Shown: positions 7,537 to 13,111 of the stretch, piece by piece
Numbering within the stretch: the stretch's first letter is position 1
Layout of the letters: every line of letters starts with the position of its first letter
Assembly (NCBI GenBank): GCA_019347855.1
Contig: JAHWKO010000023.1
Location: 1 to 26,404 of the forward strand
Direction: 5' to 3'
DNA: 26,404 nucleotides
From: Actinomycetota bacterium
Lineage (GTDB): Bacteria; Actinomycetota; Nitriliruptoria; Nitriliruptorales; JAHWKO01
Made by a program: the position numbers and the translations under genes
The notes under the pieces: generated by a model
What the model saw: only the letters and a program-made list of their open reading frames with translations
Databases searched by the model: none
Told to the model about the DNA's origin: nothing

Positions 7537-8255
7537 CCGGGGACACACGCACGGAGACCGGCCTCGCGTCGGTCGCGCTCGTCATCGTGATCGCCTGGGC
7601 GCTGGCGGCCGTCCTCATGCTCACCGGCACGCTGGTCGCCGCGCAGCAGATCGACGGCCAGGTGACCGTCATCACGAACAACGTCTCCGAGATCGACGAG
7701 GACCTGGACGCGATCCGGCTCGCCCGACGGACGAACGAGCTCGCCGCCGGGATCCTGACCCAGGTCCAGCCGCTGGACGGCCAGTTGGACGAGGTGGTGG
7801 CCTCCGTGGACTCGATCGACGGCCACGTGTCCTCGATCCTCACCACGGCGGGGTCGATCAACGGGACCGCCCGCGCGATCAACGGGACGGTCGGCTCGAT
7901 CGAGGGCAACGTCCGAGCGATCAACCGCACGGTGAGCGACATCCACGCCACCTTCGTCGGCATCCTCGACGTGGTCCGGTCGATCAACTGCGGCGGCGTC
8001 GGTCGTGGTGGCATCCAGAGCCTCGCCGCGCAGCGTGAGGTCTGCGGACCGAACGGCATCCCGGGCATCAACAACCGGCTCGATGCGGTGATCGCGACCG
8101 CGCAGGCGATCCGCCAGGACACCAGCGACATCCTCTCCCAGGTCACGATCGACGGGTCCGACATCGACCAACACGGTGGACCCTCGGACGCTCGGATCCA
8201 CGGCCACGCCAACTCGATCGACTGCCGCGTGGACGGGGAGCACTGCGACCAGTGA
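7530..8255 (+). CDS. Single-pass membrane protein with seven-residue repeats, paralogue A3
   Basis: A 241-residue protein starting at GTG 7530, inside the last codons of A2, with GGAG upstream. One membrane helix (SVALVIVIAWALAAVLML) lies near the N-terminus. Next come LTQVQPLDGQLDEVVASV (the PLxGxL motif of A1 and A2) and four tidy seven-residue units (GSINGTA, RAINGTV, GSIEGNV, RAINRTV), then looser copies. A middle cysteine pair (SINC ... EVC) and a C-terminal pair (SIDCRVDGEHC) are probably disulfides if the domain lies outside the membrane. RQDTSDILSQV corresponds to the DTGNI motif of the paralogues. The stop is 11 bases from the convergent next gene, with no obvious terminator. Function unknown. 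Confidence 0.8.
   Translation: MLTGDTRTETGLASVALVIVIAWALAAVLMLTGTLVAAQQIDGQVTVITNNVSEIDEDLDAIRLARRTNELAAGILTQVQPLDGQLDEVVASVDSIDGHVSSILTTAGSINGTARAINGTVGSIEGNVRAINRTVSDIHATFVGILDVVRSINCGGVGRGGIQSLAAQREVCGPNGIPGINNRLDAVIATAQAIRQDTSDILSQVTIDGSDIDQHGGPSDARIHGHANSIDCRVDGEHCDQ
7851..7934 (+). repeat. Four 21-bp in-frame repeats encoding (G/R)xI(N/E)x(T/N)(A/V)
   Basis: Units start at 7851, 7872, 7893 and 7914 and encode GSINGTA, RAINGTV, GSIEGNV and RAINRTV. Alternation of the first residue (G, R, G, R) suggests that a 42-base two-unit block was duplicated. The array is homologous in position to the one at 6469-6594. Confidence 0.8.
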
Positions 8256-8266
8256 CCGGCGGACCC

Positions 8267-8881
8267 CTACTCCGCTGACCCGCCGTCCTCCACGCGGAAG
8301 CTGGCCGCCACCGCATCGAACGTCGGCGCGAGATCTGCGAAGCGGTCGGTTGGCAGCGCCTGGAACACGATCGAGAACATCCTGGTCCCGGAGAACACGA
8401 AGTAGTGGCCGTGGACCCCGCGGTCGCCGGTGCTGTCGTCCTCGAAGGTGTAGAAGTAGTACCAGCCGGGCAGGCCCGCGAGCTCTATCCGTGTCGGTTG
8501 GGCCAGCAGCTGCACCCCGCGTCCGCCTGCCACGAGCTGGTCGGTGTACCGCTGGGCCTCCGTGACGTCCTCCGTAGCCACGACCTCGAAGCCGGGCTCC
8601 GAGACGCGGACGAGCAACGACCCTCCGTCGCCACCCGCTGCCACCAGCGCGACCTGCGGGTCCTCGGCGCTGAGCTCGCGCCACCCCCGCGGGTAGCCGA
8701 TCCGGAAGCCTTGACCTGCGAAGGGAACCAGGTCGGCCACCGCAGACGCCGACACCGTCGGATCAGGGGCAGGGGCCGGGGCGGGGGCCTCCGCCTGCTC
8801 GGAGGACCCTCTCCCGACGAGCACCGTCAGGGCCAGGGCGAGGAGGACCACACCTACCGGAACGACCCACCGCACCTGCAC
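8267..8881 (-). CDS. Membrane-anchored or secreted PsbP-like protein
   Basis: A 204-residue protein with an N-terminal hydrophobic segment (VVPVGVVLLALALTVLVG) that may be a signal peptide or anchor, and a proline/alanine linker (APAPAPAPDP). The globular domain opens with FRIGYPRGWREL, the typical entry of PsbP/LpqN-like lipoprotein domains in actinobacteria, and ends with strands YYFYTFEDDS, YFVFSGTRMFSIVF and a final helix. There is no lipobox cysteine. These domains have no established activity in actinobacteria. GTG 8881 is the likeliest start, but the ribosome site is weak. It runs convergent to A3 and upstream of nothing on its strand, so its place among the coiled-coil genes may be incidental. 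Confidence 0.7.
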   Translation of the reverse strand: MQVRWVVPVGVVLLALALTVLVGRGSSEQAEAPAPAPAPDPTVSASAVADLVPFAGQGFRIGYPRGWRELSAEDPQVALVAAGGDGGSLLVRVSEPGFEVVATEDVTEAQRYTDQLVAGGRGVQLLAQPTRIELAGLPGWYYFYTFEDDSTGDRGVHGHYFVFSGTRMFSIVFQALPTDRFADLAPTFDAVAASFRVEDGGSAE

Positions 8882-8917
8882 GCGGAGCAGCCTAGTGGTC
8901 GGCGCGGCGGCCCCCTC

Positions 8918-9544
8918 TCAGATGACCAAGAAGGCGATCGTGACGAGGACGACGACCACCGCCACCGCGATGCCCGCCAGCACGAGCAGCGCCCGGCTCA
9001 TGAACAGCTGTGCCGGAGCCCGCACGTCCCGGCCCCCGGTCTCGCGGACCTTGGCGGTCCACTGGAAGCCGTCCCAGTAGCGCTCACGCTCCTCGAGGTC
9101 GGGGCGCGGGTCCCAGAACTCGCCGCCGTCGCGCGTCCTCGGCCGCGGGTCGCGGTACCACCCCGGCGGACGTTCGCTGCGGCTCCCCGACGGAGCCGGG
9201 CCGGCGGCCCGAGGACGGCTGTGGCGTCCCTCCGGGACCCCCGCGGTGTCGACGGCCACCGCACGGCCGACGGACACCTGCTTCGTCCAGCGTCGCCCGT
9301 CGAAGATGCGGGCGTCGAACCGGCCCGTGGGATCGGGGTACCACGGCTCATGGGTCTGCCGGGACCGACGCGCGTCGATCGCTTCGGCGTCGCCGGAACG
9401 GACCCTGGCCGTCCACCTGCGCCCATCGAAGAACCGTTGGTCGAAGTGGCCGTCCGGATCAGGCCGCCAGCCAGGGGCCGAGCCGGGGCTCGGAGGCCGG
9501 GCGCCGTCGGCGGACCGTTCCTGCCATCCTCCGCCGGGCATCAT
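8918..9544 (-). CDS. Triple DUF2510 protein with C-terminal membrane anchor
   Basis: A 208-residue protein with three DUF2510 units, each of the form PGW-x-PDP-x(6-9)-(R/Y)-x-(F/W)DG-x-x-WT. They lie at about residues 24-46 (PGWRPDP ... FFDGRRWT), 67-88 (PWYPDPTGRFD ... IFDGRRWT) and 126-163 (PGWYRDP ... YWDGFQWT). A single C-terminal helix (ALLVLAGIAVAVVVVLVTIAFLV) ends almost at the stop codon, so it is a tail-anchored topology with the repeats probably cytoplasmic. The two adjacent ATGs at 9544 and 9541 follow AGGGGGC. DUF2510 is characteristic of actinobacteria and usually sits at membrane-associated protein ends; the biochemical role is unknown. Its start lies divergently to the small coiled-coil gene cluster. 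Confidence 0.8.
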   Translation of the reverse strand: MMPGGGWQERSADGARPPSPGSAPGWRPDPDGHFDQRFFDGRRWTARVRSGDAEAIDARRSRQTHEPWYPDPTGRFDARIFDGRRWTKQVSVGRAVAVDTAGVPEGRHSRPRAAGPAPSGSRSERPPGWYRDPRPRTRDGGEFWDPRPDLEERERYWDGFQWTAKVRETGGRDVRAPAQLFMSRALLVLAGIAVAVVVVLVTIAFLVI

Positions 9545-9618
9545 CGAGCCCCCTGTGACCGTCGCTCCCAGGGTAGTCCGCTGGCCCCCACCCCCCGCAG
9601 CCCTGGACGACGGACCTC

Positions 9619-9646
9619 ATGACACCCCGAAGCGACATGCTAGGGT
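9619..9646 (+). promoter_or_regulatory. Candidate promoter of the small membrane-protein operon
   Basis: ATGACA (9619-9624) is separated by 16 bases from TAGGGT (9641-9646), which is preceded by TGC and so forms an extended -10. This resembles a primary-sigma promoter and lies 37 bases before the first start codon. The same GCTAGGG core occurs near 6008-6014 (minus) and 16504-16510. Confidence 0.45.
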
Positions 9647-9682
9647 TAGGTGTCGAGCGCACATAGTGGGGGTCCCTCGCCG

Positions 9683-9955
9683 ATGGTGGTGGTCGCACAG
9701 GCTGTGGAACCCAGCCTCTTCGGGTGGTACCTGGGGATGGGTATCGGTGCGGCCGTCGTGCTCGTGGTCGTGATCGTCGTGGGCTCGATCCTGAGCTCAG
9801 CGGCCCGGATCGCCAAGCAGGCGGGGATGGCGACCGACGCGTTGGACGCGGCGTACCGCAACACGCTGCCGCTGTGGGATGTCGCCATCATCAACCGCTC
9901 CGCCCGCGAGATCCTGTCGGACGCGCGGACCGCCCGCCAGGCACTGGGAGGCTGA
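9683..9955 (+). CDS. Small single-pass membrane protein C1
   Basis: A 90-residue protein with one membrane helix (LGMGIGAAVVLVVVIVVGSIL) followed by a short amphipathic helical tail, ARIAKQAGMATDALDAAY and NTLPLWDVAIINRSAREIL. The TLPLW...IIN stretch echoes the TEPLE...EIN motif of C5 and the PLEG...EIN of A1. Basic residues after the helix suggest the tail is cytoplasmic. ATG 9683 is used; GTG 9650 would add 11 residues and has a poorer ribosome site. It is first in a run of five similar-sized genes with gaps of 3 to 37 bases. No family recognised. Confidence 0.7.
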   Translation: MVVVAQAVEPSLFGWYLGMGIGAAVVLVVVIVVGSILSSAARIAKQAGMATDALDAAYRNTLPLWDVAIINRSAREILSDARTARQALGG

Positions 9956-9958
9956 CCC

Positions 9959-10234
9959 GTGACCCTGCTCGCCCTCGTCGCCGAGTACCAGACGTTCTGG
10001 TGGATCGCGCTCGGGACGGGTGCGGTGGTCCTGGTCGTCGTGATCGCGCTGCTCACGATCCTCCTGCGCACGGTGCAACGCATCGACGAGGGCGTCCGCG
10101 AGGTCTGGGAGACCGCCACCCGTCTCGCGTCCAACACCGCCACGACGTGGCAGCTGCGTGAGACCGCAGGGGCCCTCGAGGAGATCAAGGCCGAAGCCCT
10201 CCGCCACGACGAGCTGTTGCAGAGCAAGCTGTAG
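9959..10234 (+). CDS. Small single-pass membrane protein C2
   Basis: A 91-residue protein with one strong membrane helix (WWIALGTGAVVLVVVIALLTILL) near the N-terminus and a charged helical tail, TVQRIDEGVREVWETATRLA then ALEEIKAEALRHDELLQSKL. The GTG start at 9959 follows GGGAGG and lies 3 bases after the C1 stop. Arginines directly after the membrane helix suggest the tail faces the cytoplasm. Size, topology and position match C1 and C3-C5. Sequence identity to them is low outside the helix pattern. Function unknown. Confidence 0.75.
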   Translation: MTLLALVAEYQTFWWIALGTGAVVLVVVIALLTILLRTVQRIDEGVREVWETATRLASNTATTWQLRETAGALEEIKAEALRHDELLQSKL

Positions 10235-10242
10235 GAGTCGCG

Positions 10243-10500
10243 ATGTTCACCACGCTGGTCGTCCTCACCGTCGTCGAGATCCTCGCGCTCGTCGTCGTCC
10301 TGGCGATCTACCTGGTGCTGCTCACCCGCCGGTTGCGCTCCGTCTCACGGAACCTGGCGCGGGTCGCCTTCGGCGTCCGCGCCGTCGAGACCCAGGTCAA
10401 CGTGATCGAGCCAGGTGTGACATCGATCAACCAGACGCTGCGCGAGATCAACGCGGCGCTGCCCGAGGTCGCCGCGAAGGCCGAGGAGCTCGCCGGATGA
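10243..10500 (+). CDS. Small single-pass membrane protein C3
   Basis: An 85-residue protein. A membrane helix (VVEILALVVVLAIYLVLL) is followed by TRRLRSVSRNLARVA (basic, so probably cytoplasmic) and a helical tail with IEPGVTSINQTLREINAALPEV. The IEPxxxxIN and INQTL spacing repeats every seven residues, as in the large A proteins and in C5. ATG 10243 follows AGGAG. The stop is 37 bases before the C4 start. No known domain is recognised; the gene is credible because of its ribosome site, codon use and position. Confidence 0.75.
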   Translation: MFTTLVVLTVVEILALVVVLAIYLVLLTRRLRSVSRNLARVAFGVRAVETQVNVIEPGVTSINQTLREINAALPEVAAKAEELAG

Positions 10501-10537
10501 GCCCGCGCACAGCCTGCCCCGACCGAGGATGGTCCCC

Positions 10538-10786
10538 ATGATCTGGTGGTGGATCGGCAACGCGGTCTTCCTGCTCGTGGTCATCCCTGTGGTGCTGTTC
10601 CTCCTGGACAAGCTGCGACGGCCGGTGACCGAGATCCGCGACTACGTCGACGACACGCTCGAGCACGGCGTCCTGGCGATCGCCGCGCTCGACGCTGTGG
10701 ACGACCTCGTCGAGACGCGCGACCAGGTGAAGGAACTCAAGGCCGGCGTGCTGCGCTACGGCGACGCACTCGACGACGTGCTCTAG
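10538..10786 (+). CDS. Small single-pass membrane protein C4
   Basis: An 82-residue protein opening MIWWWIGNAVFLLVVIPV, a membrane helix beginning at the first residue, then LDKLRRPVTEIRDYVDDTLE and a charged helix ending KAGVLRYGDALDDVL. ATG 10538 has GAGG at a spacing of nine; ATG 10529 (three residues longer) sits directly against the GAGG and is less likely. C4 is the least similar of the five small proteins, keeping the topology but not the PLxxxxxxIN motif. It lies 11 bases before C5. Function unknown. Confidence 0.7.
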   Translation: MIWWWIGNAVFLLVVIPVVLFLLDKLRRPVTEIRDYVDDTLEHGVLAIAALDAVDDLVETRDQVKELKAGVLRYGDALDDVL

Positions 10787-10797
10787 AGGAGGGACAC

Positions 10798-11085
10798 ATG
10801 CCTGCCGCTGCGATCGTGACGCTCATCGCCGTCGCGTTGACGGTGCTCGCGCTCGCGTTCTACCTCGTGCACGTGGCCCTGATGCTTCGGCACGTGAGCT
10901 TCACGCTCGGCACGATCATCGCCGGACTCCGTGCGATCGCCCACCAGACCGAACCGCTCGAGCCGGTCGTCGCCGAGATCAACCAGGACCTCAGCGAGGT
11001 GCAGGCGGCGCTCGATCAGCTCCTGGACGCCAAGCTCGGCGTCGATGGCGCCAAGACCGCCAAGGAGAAGGCCGCGACCGGCTAA
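10798..11085 (+). CDS. Small single-pass membrane protein C5
   Basis: A 95-residue protein with a near-ideal ribosome site (AGAGGAGGG) before ATG 10798. One membrane helix (IVTLIAVALTVLALAFYLVHVAL) is followed by a helical tail with TEPLEPVVAEINQDLSEVQ, the clearest small-protein match to the EPLEGKLAQIV...AEIN region of A1. The tail ends in a lysine/alanine-rich stretch (AKTAKEKAA). The match to A1 is the main evidence that the large and small membrane proteins are related. Function unknown; co-transcribed with C1-C4 and probably with the DUF1059 gene 16 bases downstream. Confidence 0.8.
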   Translation: MPAAAIVTLIAVALTVLALAFYLVHVALMLRHVSFTLGTIIAGLRAIAHQTEPLEPVVAEINQDLSEVQAALDQLLDAKLGVDGAKTAKEKAATG

Positions 11086-11101
11086 CCCCGGAGGAGACGC
11101 C

Positions 11102-11278
11102 ATGTCGTACGAGTTCCGTTGTGAGGACGCCGGTGCCGCCTGCGGGGCCAAGGTCACCGCCGATGACCCCGACGAGCTCGAGCGTCAGGTCGCAGCGCAC
11201 CTCGAGGAGAAGCACGACGTCCAGCACGTGACGAAGACGCTGCGCAAGTACGTGCACAGCGTGGCCAAGGAACGCTAG
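11102..11278 (+). CDS. DUF1059 small protein
   Basis: A 58-residue soluble protein: SYEFRCEDAGAACGAKVTA, then an acidic helix DELERQVAAHLEEKHDVQ and a basic tail. The Cys pair (C7, C14) and the D..EL...V..H....H pattern identify DUF1059, small predicted metal- or DNA-associated proteins of unknown function common in actinobacteria and archaea. The ATG follows GGAGGAG. It closes the small membrane-protein run on the same strand with no terminator in between, so it is likely in the same transcript. Confidence 0.8.
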   Translation: MSYEFRCEDAGAACGAKVTADDPDELERQVAAHLEEKHDVQHVTKTLRKYVHSVAKER

Positions 11279-11350
11279 ACACGCGTCCGCGGGCGGTTCT
11301 GGGCGAAGGCCGCCTGCGTCGCGCGACCGAACCGAGGGGAGACGCCAGCG

Positions 11351-11689
11351 ATGCGTCGGTGGTTGCTCGTCGTGGCGCTGCTGATCGGCGTCGCTTGCGG
11401 CGACACGGGCGGCAACGCCGCTCCCGTGCTCACGATCAGCTCGCCGGAGCCTCTCGCCGAGGTGACCGTCCCCTTCACGTTGGAGGTCGCGACCGGCGTG
11501 GAGCTGGACGAGGACAAGCGGCTGCAGGTCTACATCGACGGGCTCGAGGGCCCGACCGGGAACGACGAGACCGTCCAGATCGACGGGCTCGTCCCCGGCG
11601 ACCACAAGCTGCACGTCGCGATCGTCGGTCCAGACGGGGAGCTCGCGTTCGCCGGGGACACGATCATCGTCACCGTGCGTGGATCCTGA
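11351..11689 (+). CDS. DUF4399-like secreted or lipoprotein beta-sandwich
   Basis: A 112-residue protein with an N-terminal signal (RRWLLVVALLIGVAC) ending in a candidate lipobox cysteine at residue 16; glycine at position -3 is not ideal. The mature part is all-beta: LTISSPEPLAEVTVPFTLEV, then LQVYIDG, a gap rich in N/D/E, VPGDHKLHVAIVGPDG and a final DTIIVTVRG. That order resembles DUF4399 or Ig-like domains (SPxxGxxV..PF.V ... L.PG.H.L......). The usual histidine cluster of DUF4399 is not obvious, so this is fold-level similarity only. A GGGGAG ribosome site precedes ATG 11351. It is convergent with the protease-like gene, four bases away. Confidence 0.65.
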   Translation: MRRWLLVVALLIGVACGDTGGNAAPVLTISSPEPLAEVTVPFTLEVATGVELDEDKRLQVYIDGLEGPTGNDETVQIDGLVPGDHKLHVAIVGPDGELAFAGDTIIVTVRGS

Positions 11690-11693
11690 CCCC

Positions 11694-12440
11694 TCACGAC
11701 GCCTCGAGTGCCTGGAGACGGTCGAGCTCCTCGATCAGGCCCCACCACAGGCCCCAGTCGGCGTGGGTCATGCTCTCGCTCATCTCGCCGTCGGAGATAC
11801 GCAGCCGCAGACGGTCACGCTCGGCGAACGTCCTGCCCCACCGCCCCTCCCGATCCAGGAGCTCCAGCTCCCCCAACAGGTCCACCATGGCCTCCTGCGT
11901 GGGTGAAGGCTCGAGGTGTCCGTCCGCGAGCTCCTGCCGGATCCGGTCCGCGGCATCCAGCAGAGGTGCACGGCGGGCCTCGGTCCGGACCAGCACGAGC
12001 GCCCGTTCCAGCGCGGACCGTGCGGTCGGCGACAGGTGCTCGGACGGACCGACCTCTGCGGGTTCCACCTCGATGACGACGGTCCGCGCTGGCAAGGCGT
12101 CGAACCCCCAGGCGACCTCGACCACGAGCTGGAGGTCGACGTAGCCCGTCCCAGCGTCGCCCACCGCGACCTGCACCTCGTTGGCGCTCAGCTCGAGATG
12201 GCGTATCCGCCGACGTTCCACGCTCCCGGGTTCCCGACCCCGTTCGTGCGCACCCACCAGGATCAGCGTGTCGGGGTCGACGTCCTCGAGCCGCTGCGCC
12301 ACCGCGATCGCCCCGTAGTAGAGGTCCTCGACGAGCACGTCCGGTCCCAGATCCTCGGCCTGCAACTCCTCGGCGGCGAGCCGGCCCAGGTCGAGATCTC
12401 CCTGGTACAGCTGGCCGACCCCGCCGATGAGCGTCGTCAC
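11694..12440 (-). CDS. Divergent M52 hydrogenase maturation protease homologue with C-terminal extension
   Basis: A 248-residue protein, last gene of the hydrogenase structural operon. The N-terminal 155 residues follow the HybD/HyaD layout: GVGQLYQGDLDLGRLAAEEL (7-26), LILVGAHERGREPGSV (59-74), LELSANEVQVAV (82-93) and VVIEVEPAEV...HLSPTARSAL (121-144). In E. coli HybD the nickel-binding residues are E16, D62 and H93. The aligned residues here are L16, G63 and N87, although D15, D17 and H81 are nearby. About 90 extra helical residues follow (160-248). The family removes the C-terminal peptide of the large subunit after nickel insertion; whether this protein can do so is doubtful. GTG 12440 lies 10 bases after the preceding stop. 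Confidence 0.7.
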   Translation of the reverse strand: MTTLIGGVGQLYQGDLDLGRLAAEELQAEDLGPDVLVEDLYYGAIAVAQRLEDVDPDTLILVGAHERGREPGSVERRRIRHLELSANEVQVAVGDAGTGYVDLQLVVEVAWGFDALPARTVVIEVEPAEVGPSEHLSPTARSALERALVLVRTEARRAPLLDAADRIRQELADGHLEPSPTQEAMVDLLGELELLDREGRWGRTFAERDRLRLRISDGEMSESMTHADWGLWWGLIEELDRLQALEAS

Positions 12441-12450
12441 CGGTGGCGTC

Positions 12451-13080
12451 TCAGTGGCGGTGGAGCCACGGATCCGAGAGGTGGAGGTGTTCCGCCTCGA
12501 GGACGTGACCCGCGACGCGTTCGATCATCGTCACGCCGTCGCCGGGCAGGTGCCCGTCCTCCCCGCGCGCCTCGGCGGCCGATCCGTAGTAGTTGAGCTC
12601 GGTGAACCTGCCGTTCGGGTGACGGGCGAGCATCCCTCCGAGGATCGGTAGGTGGTGCTCGTAGACGTGGTGCTCCTCGTGCTCGGCGACCAGACCGATG
12701 GCGTCCTCCAGATCCGTCGCCCGGCCGTGCACGACGTGGACGAACCCGGCGTCGTCGGGCCGGCTGTCACCGAACGTGGCGACGTGGTCGGACTCGTGGA
12801 ACTCGGCCTCCCCGGCCAAGTGGCTGCTGAACTCGTTCCACCAGGCGTCCTGCTCGTCCCGCTGACTGTTGCGCCGTGCGGCCTCGTCGGACGCGAACCG
12901 GACCAACGCGAAGAACCGGCCGTCATCGGTGATCCCCGCGGTCGAGCCGAGCCACCCCTCGGCGCCCGGTGCCAGCTCGTCGAACCACCGCTGGTACGTG
13001 GCGCGGACCTGCTCGGCATCGTCGACCTGGGCTCGGATCACCTGCACGAAGATGTCGGTCAGTGTCGGTGGACCAGCCAC
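12451..13080 (-). CDS. Two-domain ABM-like alpha-beta-barrel protein of the hydrogenase operon
   Basis: A 209-residue protein beginning at GTG 13080 after GAGGGGAG, 31 bases behind the large-subunit stop. Two repeats of the dimeric ferredoxin-like barrel are visible. The first has IFVQVIRAQVDDAEQVRATY, GRFFALVRFASDEAA and helix WWNEFSSHL. The second has FVHVVHGRATDLEDAIGLV, GRFTELNYYGSAAEARG and a closing helix. A histidine-rich patch (EHEEHHVYEHH, about residues 132-142) could bind metal. There is no known reaction. Its fixed place between the large subunit and protease homologue argues for a role in hydrogenase assembly or electron transfer, but that is inference. Confidence 0.75.
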   Translation of the reverse strand: MAGPPTLTDIFVQVIRAQVDDAEQVRATYQRWFDELAPGAEGWLGSTAGITDDGRFFALVRFASDEAARRNSQRDEQDAWWNEFSSHLAGEAEFHESDHVATFGDSRPDDAGFVHVVHGRATDLEDAIGLVAEHEEHHVYEHHLPILGGMLARHPNGRFTELNYYGSAAEARGEDGHLPGDGVTMIERVAGHVLEAEHLHLSDPWLHRH

Positions 13081-13111
13081 GCTCGCTCCCCTCGTTCGGC
13101 GCTACCGCCCC

